From JACMNW01 sp963708425 (GTDB lineage Bacteria; Pseudomonadota; Alphaproteobacteria; Rhodobacterales; Rhodobacteraceae): a stretch of DNA of 64,000 nucleotides. A program made the translations under genes and the position numbers. The notes beneath the pieces were generated by a model. The model saw nothing but the letters and a program-made list of their open reading frames with translations. It was not told the DNA's origin and made no database searches. Positions 25,149 through 33,381 of the stretch are shown one piece after another; within the stretch, counting starts at the first letter, position 1, and every line of letters begins with the position of its first letter. Location: contig OY970206.1 of assembly GCA_963708425.1 (NCBI GenBank), positions 1 through 64,000 on the forward strand. The letters are read 5' to 3'.

Positions 25149-25524
25149 ATTGGGTCTTGATTTTGTCGTCAACTGCTTACGCAGTGCTTACGCGAAAAAC
25201 CGGCGCAAAGTCCAGCGATCTATGTTGCGCGCAAGGTCATGTTTACGCGTGTCTTTTCTATCCCCTTCTTCGACACCGCCCCTTGACATCAACCTTCGGA
25301 GGGCAGCGCTCTATCCAGCTGAGCTATGGGTGCTTACGCGGGTGCTTAGCGCATGCGCAGCGTGCTTTCAATGGCAATCAGGCGTCGTGATTGCTGAGCA
25401 TGAAGCGTGATTTTGGGGCAACAAACTGCAAAGATGCCGCAGAGTTGGACGGAGTTGGGCACAATTGTGCCTATAACCGTGCTTAGGGCAATCATAGTAC
25501 CGTCATATAGGAGTGATGATCATC
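25149..25524. other. Intergenic region between tRNA-Arg and the subtilase gene
   Basis: It holds three GCTTACGC octamers and the 41-bp tRNA fragment, but no gene that I can support. The last 20 bp contain AGGAG at 25509-25513, the ribosome site of the following gene. Confidence 0.5.
25293..25333 (-). repeat. Partial copy of the tRNA-Arg 5' half (att-like direct repeat)
   Basis: These 41 bp match 25108-25148 of the intact tRNA gene with one mismatch (G for A). They cover the 5' end through the D-arm, the 5' anticodon stem and the loop, and then the match stops. No 3' half follows, so it cannot give a tRNA. Upstream on the minus strand a TTGAAA (25372-25367) lies 17 bp from TAAGCA, so this fragment may retain a promoter-like sequence. 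It is best read as the scar or attachment core of an integration event. Confidence 0.75.
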
Positions 25525-27723
25525 ATGTCCGATGCTGCCCGCCGCCGTGTGTCACCGAGCAAGGTTTCGTTGTGGATGTCGCTGTCTTGCCTCGCACTTG
25601 TTGCGGGCTGCAAGCCGGGTGACGGCGGCGCTGACCTGAGTTCGTATCTTTCGCGATTTGGCGCCCCTGCCCCGGTGGATGGTTCCGTTCTGGCGGTTTT
25701 TTTTGCTGATGCCATGTTGCCGGGCGTTGTGACGCAGACGGCGGCCCTTTTTGTCAACGACGCGCGCTACTATGGCCAGTCGACGAACGGGTGGACGATT
25801 GAGCTTAATTCGGGGCAGGTTCTGACGGGTCTGGTTAGCAACCCGCTTAGAAGCTCTGGCGCGGCATTTGCGCATATGGCGGGCGTGACCGGGACTGGTT
25901 CGACTATTGCGGTTTCAGATGGGGAGTACATTCCCGGCTATGCTGAATTTGCAGGCTCGAATGTTCTGGTTGTGAACAATTGGGAAGGTCTGAACCCCAG
26001 TGCGGATGATTCAGGGGGACACGGGACGATAGTGTCTGCCGTTGCTTTGGGCGATTCTGCGGATTTTATTGGGACGGCGCCGGATGCGCGTCTGGTTTTT
26101 GGTAGCTATGAAACCGATCAGAAGCTTGCCGACCTAGGCAACACGGCTTTGTCTTTGGGAGCCGTGGCGTGGAACAATTCGTGGGGCTATCCGACCCTGT
26201 TTCTTGACCAGACTGGTTTTGACATTGCGTTCAACCAATCTTCGTCAAGCCAAGCCTACCTGACTTCGCTTGATAATTTCGCGGCGTCCGGTGTGGTCGT
26301 TTTCGCCGTTTCAAACGATAACACGTTGCAACATTCAACACTTATGGACGGGCTGCCCTACGTGCGGCCTTCGCTGGAAGCGGGATGGATTGCCGCGGCG
26401 AACGGCGTTCCGACCTTCAGTGGCAGCGATGTAAGCTCCGTCCAGATGCTTTCTTCCGACTGCAATGAAGCTGCGCGTTGGTGCTTGGTTGCCGAAGGCG
26501 CGTGGCAGATCCCCGATATCAGCCTTCAGTTGCCCGGGAGTTTCACAATGGCCACCGGGTCATCGTTCGCGGCCCCGCAAATCTCGGGTGCGCTGGCTTT
26601 GCTGCAAGACGCTTTCCCGACGCTTTCACCGCACGAACTGCGGGTTCGCTTGCTGGCGTCGGCTGATGATGGGTTCTTTGCGGCGGATGATACAGTGGAA
26701 CTCGCGACTGGGTTCAACAAGGGCTATTCCATCAAATATGGCCACGGTTTCCTTGATATCGAAGCCGCGCTGAAGCCTATCGGCGGAACGGCAATGTCGT
26801 TGTCGAGCGGCGGGGTTATTGCGACGAATGCGCCAGTCCTTATGACTGGCAGCGCATTTGGCGATGCTTTGGAACTGTCATTAGCTAGCACGGACGTTGT
26901 TGTAAAAGACGCGTTGAGTGCGGGCTTTGTGATGCCAGCGGGGGCACTTACGACGGGCGCTCGGCCCGGATCGCGGGCCGCCGCCCTGCTGTCGCGCAAT
27001 TTGGCAGGTGATCTGACAACCGAACGCAGGGCAGACGAAACTGCCCTGGCGGACCCATTCGCCGCGTTTGGGGGCGATACGATGAGCATTTCCTCGCCGG
27101 ATGGTCTGGTTTCGGCTTCTGTGCTGATGCCGCGGACAGGGGCGGACAGTATGGGGATCAACCTGACACGGGTGCTGAACGATGGCCCTACACGGATGGA
27201 GGTTGGCCTGAAACTGGCGCGCGATGATGGTCAAATGATGAGCCTTGATGGATCGGACGAAGCCATGATGGCATCGGTTTCGTTGGGTGTTGCACAAGAC
27301 CTTGGCGCGAACGCATTTCTGGCGCTGACCGGCGAAGTCGGGCTGTCAGATCTTGGCGGATCGACGGCCCTTAGCGGGTCTGGTACGGCGCAGTTCAATA
27401 GTGCGGCGCTGCGGGTCGGGCAAAGCAATGTGTTTGCCGATGGCGATCGACTGACGCTGGGTGTCGCGATGCCGGTGGCGGTGGCCTCGGGTCAGACGGT
27501 CGTCAATCTGCCGGTTTACCGCCAGGGTGCCGCCGCGTCGTTTGCAGCGGTGCCGGTGAACCTGGCACCCGAGAGCCGCCAAGTGGACTTTGAGATTGGC
27601 TATCAGACGGCGCTGGCCGACGGGTTGGAGATGAAACTGTCGCTTGCCCATTCCGACAATTTCGGCAATCGCGCGGGCGAGGTGGATACAGGTGGGGCGA
27701 TTGCCTTCACCTTCCGGTTCTGA
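25525..27723 (+). CDS. Lipidated S8 (subtilisin-like) serine peptidase with autotransporter-like C-terminus
   Basis: The protein has 732 residues from ATG 25525, with AGGAG 11 nt upstream (ATG 25516 and GTG 25513 are alternatives). The N-terminus has a lipobox, LALVAGC, with Cys 29. A subtilase domain follows. The His is in GGHGTIVSAVA and the Ser in TGSSFAAPQISGALALLQ, while the Asp is likely in IAVSDGEY. Residues from about 470 to the end are rich in alternating polar/hydrophobic strands and finish in FTFRF. A terminal Phe is expected for an outer-membrane beta barrel. Lipidated subtilase autotransporters (NalP, SphB1) are known in other proteobacteria and release surface proteins. It lies between the integration junction and the convergent suf operon. 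Confidence 0.75.
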   Translation: MSDAARRRVSPSKVSLWMSLSCLALVAGCKPGDGGADLSSYLSRFGAPAPVDGSVLAVFFADAMLPGVVTQTAALFVNDARYYGQSTNGWTIELNSGQVLTGLVSNPLRSSGAAFAHMAGVTGTGSTIAVSDGEYIPGYAEFAGSNVLVVNNWEGLNPSADDSGGHGTIVSAVALGDSADFIGTAPDARLVFGSYETDQKLADLGNTALSLGAVAWNNSWGYPTLFLDQTGFDIAFNQSSSSQAYLTSLDNFAASGVVVFAVSNDNTLQHSTLMDGLPYVRPSLEAGWIAAANGVPTFSGSDVSSVQMLSSDCNEAARWCLVAEGAWQIPDISLQLPGSFTMATGSSFAAPQISGALALLQDAFPTLSPHELRVRLLASADDGFFAADDTVELATGFNKGYSIKYGHGFLDIEAALKPIGGTAMSLSSGGVIATNAPVLMTGSAFGDALELSLASTDVVVKDALSAGFVMPAGALTTGARPGSRAAALLSRNLAGDLTTERRADETALADPFAAFGGDTMSISSPDGLVSASVLMPRTGADSMGINLTRVLNDGPTRMEVGLKLARDDGQMMSLDGSDEAMMASVSLGVAQDLGANAFLALTGEVGLSDLGGSTALSGSGTAQFNSAALRVGQSNVFADGDRLTLGVAMPVAVASGQTVVNLPVYRQGAAASFAAVPVNLAPESRQVDFEIGYQTALADGLEMKLSLAHSDNFGNRAGEVDTGGAIAFTFRF

Positions 27724-27726
27724 GCA

Positions 27727-28947
27727 TCAGCTGAACAGATCGTGGCACAATTCGAGGGCTGAAATCAGGGCATCAACCTCGCCTTCCGTGTTGTACAGGC
27801 CGAAGGAGGCGCGGCAGGTGGCCCCTACCCCAAGATGCGTCATCAAAGGCATGGCGCAGTGGGTGCCGGCGCGCACGGCAATGCCGCGTTTATCCAGCAC
27901 AGTCGAGATGTCATGCGCGTGTGCGGCACCGTCGAGCGTGAAAGAGAATATCGCCCCTTTGGTGGCGGAATTGCCCTGGACTTGCAGCCAGTTCAGCCCG
28001 GCAAGGCGCGTGCGGGCATAGTCGCGCAAGGCGCGTTCATGGGCGGCGATATTATGCAACCCGAGGCCCATCATATAATCGAGTGCGACACCGAGGCCGA
28101 TTTGCTGGACGATGCCGGGGGTGCCCGCCTCGAATTTCATCGGGGGGTCGTTATAGGTGACGGCATCGCGCGATACATCGCGGATCATGTCGCCGCCGCC
28201 AAGGAAGGGGCGCATTTCGGCCATGCGATCTGGACGGATGAAGATCGCGCCGGAACCACTTGGTCCGTATAGCTTATGTCCGGTTATGGCGTAGAAATCA
28301 CAACCCAAAGCGGCGACATCTACGGGCATGTGAACGGCGGCTTGGCTGCCATCGACCAGCACCGGCACGCCTTTGGCGCGGGCACCGTGGCAGATGGCTG
28401 CGACATCGACCACTGTGCCAAGGACGTTTGACATGTGGGTAACGGCGATGAGGCGGGTTTGGGGCGTGATGGCATCGAGCACCGCCTGCGGATCAAGATT
28501 GCCGTTGGCGTCAATATCGACCCATTTCAGCACAACACCCATCCGTTCGCGCAGGAAATGCCAAGGCACGATATTGGCGTGATGTTCCATGATCGACAGG
28601 ATGATTTCATCGCCCGCTTGCAGGCGGGGGGCAGCCCAGGCGTAGGAGACCAAGTTTATCGCCTCGGTCGTGCCGGTGGTGAAGACGATGTTGTGTTCGG
28701 ACGGCGCGTTCAGAAAACGGGCTATGGTGGTGCGAGCGGCTTCGTACTTGTCGGTTGCAAGGTTAGATAAGTAGTGTAAGCCACGGTGCACATTTGCATA
28801 TTCGTGACTGTAGGCAGTATTGACGGCGTCGATGACCACCTGCGGTTTTTGCGCGGAAGCGCCATTATCAAGGTAAACCAGCGGCTTGCCATTGACCTGC
28901 CGCAACAGGATGGGGAATTGGCTGCGAATTTCGTTGACGTCATACAT
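27727..28947 (-). CDS. sufS: SufS, cysteine desulfurase
   Basis: This 406-residue PLP enzyme takes sulfur from cysteine for Fe-S cluster assembly. The PLP Lys is in ITGHKLYGPSG, and the active-site Cys is in RAGTHCAMPLM (the group II, SufS-type short loop). GGGDMIRDV and the N-terminal FPIL segment also match the family. Start ATG 28947 gives MYDVNEIRSQFPIL, and the frame is open further but not family-like. It is the last gene of the iscR-suf operon, 4 bp after a YIP1 gene. No sufE, sufA or sufT follows; the subtilase gene is convergent 3 bp away. Confidence 0.95.
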   Translation of the reverse strand: MYDVNEIRSQFPILLRQVNGKPLVYLDNGASAQKPQVVIDAVNTAYSHEYANVHRGLHYLSNLATDKYEAARTTIARFLNAPSEHNIVFTTGTTEAINLVSYAWAAPRLQAGDEIILSIMEHHANIVPWHFLRERMGVVLKWVDIDANGNLDPQAVLDAITPQTRLIAVTHMSNVLGTVVDVAAICHGARAKGVPVLVDGSQAAVHMPVDVAALGCDFYAITGHKLYGPSGSGAIFIRPDRMAEMRPFLGGGDMIRDVSRDAVTYNDPPMKFEAGTPGIVQQIGLGVALDYMMGLGLHNIAAHERALRDYARTRLAGLNWLQVQGNSATKGAIFSFTLDGAAHAHDISTVLDKRGIAVRAGTHCAMPLMTHLGVGATCRASFGLYNTEGEVDALISALELCHDLFS

Positions 28948-28951
28948 CGGT

Positions 28952-29536
28952 CTAACTCCCCGTCCCCACCATCGCCACAATCAGGATTGATGCCATCATC
29001 GCCGCGGCAAAAAGCACACCTATCATCACCAGAAATACCCGCAATGCGGACGAGAAGCCGTGCAGTTCGACGACAAATTGGGTCAGCAGCCAGAGTGACA
29101 GCCCAAGGCCGACAACGCCCAAAATCTCTGCCACTGGCGGCAGGATGATCAGCGCCAAGATCTGCACCGCTTGCAGGCACAGCAGGACGAATTGCAACCA
29201 GCTGACCAGTAGCAGCGTATCGGTAAAACTGCCGGTGCCGCCGCGCCAACGGCCTATGCTGTAGATGCCGACAACGGTTAGCAACAGAAATGCGGCTTGC
29301 ATTGCGGCACTGCGCAGCGGGCTGGACATCGCATTTAATAGATAGATTTGCTCTGCCCTGGGCAGCAGGCTAAAGCCGATGTGCATTAGAAGCGCCGATG
29401 CCGTGGCAACCAGCAGAAACATCAGCCAGCGGGCATTTTCGGGCAATTGCAACGCCAGCAGATAGCGGGCAGCGGCGCGCGGATTTTGCACGGTGTAGCG
29501 CGCCAGTTCCAGCAGTGCGGCGAGTGACGTATGCAT
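28952..29536 (-). CDS. YIP1-family membrane protein (first of a pair)
   Basis: The 194-residue protein has a polar N-terminus containing NPRAAARYLLALQLPE. About five hydrophobic helices follow (WLMFLLVATASALLMHIGF, AAFLLLTVVGIYSIG, FVLLCLQAVQILALIILP and others). The pattern fits YIP1-type integral membrane proteins, which are of unknown bacterial function. It is embedded in the suf operon between another YIP1-like gene and sufS, with gaps of 3-4 bp, so it is co-expressed with Fe-S assembly. No metal-binding motif is apparent. Confidence 0.75.
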   Translation of the reverse strand: MHTSLAALLELARYTVQNPRAAARYLLALQLPENARWLMFLLVATASALLMHIGFSLLPRAEQIYLLNAMSSPLRSAAMQAAFLLLTVVGIYSIGRWRGGTGSFTDTLLLVSWLQFVLLCLQAVQILALIILPPVAEILGVVGLGLSLWLLTQFVVELHGFSSALRVFLVMIGVLFAAAMMASILIVAMVGTGS

Positions 29537-29539
29537 AGG

Positions 29540-30016
29540 CTAGCTTTCCGCCGCGATCAGCATATTGAGCCACAGATACAGGAAAGCGCCCAGCACCAGC
29601 GCGCCCGCCGCAGCGGCAAAGGGCCCCTGCCCTACAAAGCCGCTGATGACGCCGTGCAGAAGCATCAGCGGTGCCGCCGAAAGCAATGCAGTGAACAGAG
29701 CCAGACGCGCGCCAAGATAGCTGCCCTTGCCGCCAAAACGGTGTGATACCAGATGGCTAAGGGCTGCGAGCCCGTACCAGACCGGGATGGATGCCAGCAG
29801 TGCCAAGCCCGCCGCAAGCATGCGCTGGATCAGCGGAGCCTCGGGGTGAAGATAGGCGCTGCGCGACATGTTGGGCCATTGCGCGACGAAGGCCAGCAGC
29901 AAGAACGCCACCAGAAGGCCGAAGGCGAAGGCTTCGGTCTTGCGGTTTTGCAAGTGACCTTGAATCACCACCCTTGGGCTACGCCAGCTTTTGACGATGT
30001 CGGATACCACTGCCAT
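29540..30016 (-). CDS. YIP1-family membrane protein (second of a pair)
   Basis: The 158-residue protein has the short soluble head WRSPRVVIQGHLQNRKTEAFAFG and about four membrane helices. These include LLVAFLLLAFVAQWP, LLASIPVWYGLAALSHLV and LVLGAFLYLWLNMLIA. It is similar in design to the neighbouring 194-residue protein and probably a diverged paralogue. Its start shares one base with the stop of sufD, so translation is coupled. The role in Fe-S assembly is unknown. Membrane anchoring of the Suf complex is only a guess. Confidence 0.75.
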   Translation of the reverse strand: MAVVSDIVKSWRSPRVVIQGHLQNRKTEAFAFGLLVAFLLLAFVAQWPNMSRSAYLHPEAPLIQRMLAAGLALLASIPVWYGLAALSHLVSHRFGGKGSYLGARLALFTALLSAAPLMLLHGVISGFVGQGPFAAAAGALVLGAFLYLWLNMLIAAES

Positions 30017-31302
30017 CAGCGACCGTGCCGTGCCAGCCAGCCTTCCAGCCGCGAGCGTATGTCTTCGGCAATGGCGTCATCTTCTATTTCGCCAATTGCC
30101 TCGGCAAGGAATGCCAGCACCAGCAAGGACTGGGCCTCTTTATATGGCACACCGCGCGAGCGAAGGTAGAAAAGTGCCGTTTCGTCGATGGCACCAGAGG
30201 TGGAGCCGTGGCTGCATTTGACGTCATCGGCGTAGATCTCAAGCTCTGGCTTGGCCAGAAACTGGCTATCCTCATCCAGCAGCAAGGATTGGCTGATCTG
30301 GTAGCCATCGGTTTTCTGCGCGCCCTGTTTGACAAGGATTTTGCCTTGGAACACGCCGACAGCGCCGTTTTTCAGCACCTTCTTGAACACTTGGCGGCTT
30401 TCGCAGCGCAGACCGGCATGGGTGACGAAAACAGTATCGTCGTGCAGGAATTTGCCATCGCCAACGGCGGCACCGGCAACATGGGCGACGGCATCATCGC
30501 CGATCAGCTCGATCACCGCGTCGTTGCGGGTTAGAGCGCCATTGGCCGTTACAGTAAAGCTTTTGAACAGCGATGCAGGCCCGAGGCGGGCGAAAATGTG
30601 GGTCGTTGCGTGACGTTCGTGATCGCGACCTTGGGCGCGGATGTGGTGGAAGCGGGCGTTGGCGGCAAGATCAACCTCCATCACCGCATTGAGCCGGGCG
30701 GCGGCGGGGCCATTTTCAAGAATGGTCAGGTCTGCACCCTGTTCCAGCTTGACAACGTGACGCAGGATCACGTCGGAACTATCTGAATTGTGGAGATAAA
30801 CCAAAGAAATGGGGCGGCTGGCTTTGGCAGTGACGCGGATCAGCACGCCTTCGGTGGCGAAGGCAGTGTTCAGGGCGGCGAGCGGGCGCTGAACGGGTGA
30901 TTGGCCGCGGGCTTCGAGCGTGCCATAGCTGTCACGCGCCCAGTGAATATCAAGGTTTGCGGATTGCGATAGCAAGTCAACCTCGACGCCTGAAAGGGTC
31001 AGATCATCGGATTGCGAGGGGTCGAAAACGCCGTCAACGAAGACCAGTTTCAGGCGGTCTATTGCGTTGAAAAGCGGGGCCTCATCCTGGGCATCGAAGA
31101 CTGCGGCGGAAGGCGCTGCGGGCGTGGTTAGGGCCGATGGATCGGTATAACGCCAATATTCATCGCGTTTGTCGGGCAGGCCCATGGCGGACAGCCGGGT
31201 TAGGGCATCGGCGCGGGCATGGGCGGACCAGCCGGAATTGGAAAGGTTCAATCCGGCGATAAAGGCGGCCAGCCGGTCTTGTTTTGCTTGCGGAAGCGCC
31301 AT
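30016..31302 (-). CDS. sufD: SufD, Fe-S cluster scaffold complex subunit
   Basis: This 428-residue SufB/SufD-family protein has DEYWRYTDPSALT near residue 40 and a central beta-helix core. The C-terminus is SHGSTSGAIDETALFYLRSRGVPYKEAQSLLVLAFLAEAI, with the conserved His/Asp/Glu pattern of SufD. It forms the SufBC2D scaffold with the neighbouring sufC and sufB products. Its start overlaps the sufC stop by one base and its own stop overlaps the YIP1 start by one base. Confidence 0.95.
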   Translation of the reverse strand: MALPQAKQDRLAAFIAGLNLSNSGWSAHARADALTRLSAMGLPDKRDEYWRYTDPSALTTPAAPSAAVFDAQDEAPLFNAIDRLKLVFVDGVFDPSQSDDLTLSGVEVDLLSQSANLDIHWARDSYGTLEARGQSPVQRPLAALNTAFATEGVLIRVTAKASRPISLVYLHNSDSSDVILRHVVKLEQGADLTILENGPAAARLNAVMEVDLAANARFHHIRAQGRDHERHATTHIFARLGPASLFKSFTVTANGALTRNDAVIELIGDDAVAHVAGAAVGDGKFLHDDTVFVTHAGLRCESRQVFKKVLKNGAVGVFQGKILVKQGAQKTDGYQISQSLLLDEDSQFLAKPELEIYADDVKCSHGSTSGAIDETALFYLRSRGVPYKEAQSLLVLAFLAEAIGEIEDDAIAEDIRSRLEGWLARHGR

Positions 31303-32057
31303 TAAACGCTCTCCGCCACGATGTCGGCATAGCCGTTCTTTTCGACCTCGAGCGCGAGTTCAGGGCCGCCGGATTTGATGATGCGACCCGCTGCCATGAT
31401 ATGCACGACGTCGGGGCGGATGTGATCCAGCAGGCGTTGATAATGGGTGATGACCAAGAAGGCGCGGCCCGCATCGCGCAGGGCGTTCACACCGTCTGCG
31501 ACCAGTTTCATCGCATCGACATCAAGGCCGCTGTCGGTTTCATCAAGGATGCACATGCGCGGTTCCAGCATGGCCATCTGTAGAATTTCATTGCGCTTTT
31601 TCTCGCCGCCCGAAAAGCCGACGTTGACTGGGCGTTTCATCATTTCGGCGTCGATGCTGAGGCGTTTGGCCTTTTCCCGGACGGATTTCAGAAAGTCACC
31701 GGCGGACATTTCAGGCTCGCCACGTGATTTGCGTTGGGCGTTTACGGCCGTGCGCAGGAAGGTCATATTGCCGACGCCGGGGATTTCGACGGGGTATTGG
31801 AAGGCGAGGAACAGACCGGCGGCGGCGCGATCTTCGGGGTCCATTTCCAGCAAATCGAGGTCGTCGAGCGTGGCAGTGCCGTCGGTGACGGTGTAGCCGT
31901 CTTTGCCAGCCAAGACATAGGACAGCGTGGATTTGCCCGATCCGTTCGGGCCCATGATCGCATGGACTTCGCCCGCGTTGACAACTAGATCAACGCCGCG
32001 CAAGATTTGTTTATCTTCCGCCTCAAGTTTGACGTGCAGGTTACTGATATTAAGCAT
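31302..32057 (-). CDS. sufC: SufC, ATPase of the SufBCD scaffold
   Basis: The 251-residue cytoplasmic ABC-type ATPase has Walker A GPNGSGKST, signature FSGGEKKRNEILQMA, Walker B MCILDETDSGLDVDAMK and an H-loop VITHYQRLL. FSGGEKKR is characteristic of SufC and not of transport ATPases. It drives cluster assembly on SufB/SufD. It is followed without gap by sufD, and preceded 18 bp upstream by a methyltransferase-like gene on the same transcript. Confidence 0.97.
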   Translation of the reverse strand: MLNISNLHVKLEAEDKQILRGVDLVVNAGEVHAIMGPNGSGKSTLSYVLAGKDGYTVTDGTATLDDLDLLEMDPEDRAAAGLFLAFQYPVEIPGVGNMTFLRTAVNAQRKSRGEPEMSAGDFLKSVREKAKRLSIDAEMMKRPVNVGFSGGEKKRNEILQMAMLEPRMCILDETDSGLDVDAMKLVADGVNALRDAGRAFLVITHYQRLLDHIRPDVVHIMAAGRIIKSGGPELALEVEKNGYADIVAESV

Positions 32058-32075
32058 TTTATCCTCTGGGCCCGG

Positions 32076-32687
32076 TCATGCCGGGCGGCTGAATGCATCG
32101 ACGAACATGGCCAGATCGGTTGGTGCCAAGTTGCGTGGAACAAAGTCGAACCGCGCCATGCGACCAATGAACGAACTGGGTTGGACCAAGGTTTCGGCCC
32201 GGTGATAGACCGTGCGGTTGCGGTAATCATCAAACAAGACGACGACCGGGCGGGTGATGCGGTGCAAGACCGTTAACAGGCAGGCAAGCCGAAAGCGACC
32301 ATCGATCAGCACCACATCGGGGTGAGCAAAATCAGTGCGGTCCCAAACAGAGAGCGGGTATTGGTGATAACGCCGCCAACGGCGGTGATTGATCGGTGTG
32401 CCCCAATCGCCGGTCGGGCCAATGTCGACGGTGTGAAGGTGAACGGTGGATACGGGCGGGTTTTCATCGAACCACGCCTGCAGGCCAGCCGACCAGTTTG
32501 CATCACTTTCCACCGAGAAGATGATTTTTCCGGGCAGTTCGGCCGCCAGAACGGTGGACCCGCCCGAGCCGTACTCCAAAATTGATGTTGCGGCGGAATA
32601 GGCTTCGGCAACCGCTGCAGCCTCTGCCGGGGGCAGTGTCAGTGTCGGGCGCATTTGAGTTGTTGGCGACGGGGCAAGTGCAGTCAT
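32076..32687 (-). CDS. SAM-dependent methyltransferase-like protein in the suf operon
   Basis: This 203-residue protein has the class I SAM-binding motif ILEYGSGGSTVLAAELPG near residues 37-54 and an acidic residue in FSVESDANW. Later it has VVLIDGRFRLACLLTVL and VVLFDDYRNR. These fit a Rossmann methyltransferase fold without a recognisable substrate domain. Its place between a membrane-protein gene and sufC is conserved-looking in spacing (gaps 37 and 18 bp), so it belongs to the operon. The target is unknown. It could also be a nonfunctional-fold protein that binds a nucleotide. Confidence 0.7.
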   Translation of the reverse strand: MTALAPSPTTQMRPTLTLPPAEAAAVAEAYSAATSILEYGSGGSTVLAAELPGKIIFSVESDANWSAGLQAWFDENPPVSTVHLHTVDIGPTGDWGTPINHRRWRRYHQYPLSVWDRTDFAHPDVVLIDGRFRLACLLTVLHRITRPVVVLFDDYRNRTVYHRAETLVQPSSFIGRMARFDFVPRNLAPTDLAMFVDAFSRPA

Positions 32688-32724
32688 ACTGCACCGTGCC
32701 GATTGTTCATTTTAGCACAAGTAC

Positions 32725-33279
32725 TTAGAGAACGAAGCTTTTGCCGCGCCAGTTGATCGACTTCGCATCGGTTGCCGTGGTCACTTGTTCCACGAACGCT
32801 GGCGAGAACATGTCGGCGAACTGATCGGGGTAGAAATGCACCAGATTGTGAAAACTGACCACGCCGGCCAAGACGCCCATCGCGGTGAGCGGGGCGTATT
32901 TCAGCATCGGCATTTTCAGCATGTAGCCGCCGAACAACGCCATCACCAGACCCAAGCCGCCGTTGATTGCCATCGTCACATCGGAATTGTCGAGCGGGTT
33001 GGCATCGCCCGTCATGGCAAATTTCAGGTAGACAGCGATGCCCAACGACAGCACCCCAACGGTCAGCGACAGGAAAATGCCGAACAGGCCAAGCGGTTTT
33101 GGCGGTTCTGCCAAGGCCTGCTTTTGCAGTTTGGCGTTGGTTTTGTTGCTGACGAGATAGGTTTCGTCCAAGCCCACAAACAGGGTTGATTTCGAGCTGG
33201 CGGCCCCGCTTTCGATGCGCGCCAGCCGGGCTTGGAATTCCGCCTTCTGCGAAGCTGTCGAAAGATTGATCGTGGCCAT
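32725..33279 (-). CDS. Conserved-type membrane protein between sufB and sufC
   Basis: ATG 33279 gives a 184-residue protein. A soluble N-terminal helix region (TASQKAEFQARLARIESG) is followed by three or four hydrophobic segments: LGLFGIFLSLTVGVLSLGIAVYL, VTMAINGGLGLVMALFGGYML and YAPLTAMGVLAGVVSFHNLVHF. The C-terminal tail ends NWRGKSFVL. I recognise no family name, but a hypothetical gene in this place is usual in rhodobacterial suf operons (from memory). The gap to sufB is 102 bp. The FHNLVHFYPDQF His-rich patch might bind metal. Confidence 0.7.
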   Translation of the reverse strand: MATINLSTASQKAEFQARLARIESGAASSKSTLFVGLDETYLVSNKTNAKLQKQALAEPPKPLGLFGIFLSLTVGVLSLGIAVYLKFAMTGDANPLDNSDVTMAINGGLGLVMALFGGYMLKMPMLKYAPLTAMGVLAGVVSFHNLVHFYPDQFADMFSPAFVEQVTTATDAKSINWRGKSFVL

Positions 33280-33381
33280 CGTTACGCACCTTTGGGTCGT
33301 CGTCTGCGTAGACGTTGACAGCCAAACCATGGCGCAAATAAGAAAGACTTGGGTCGTTTTTACGCATTCTGCATTCAGACC

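Noticed and set aside
25293..25333. Second tRNA-Arg gene
   Set aside because: Only the 5' half is present. There is no T-arm or 3' acceptor strand.
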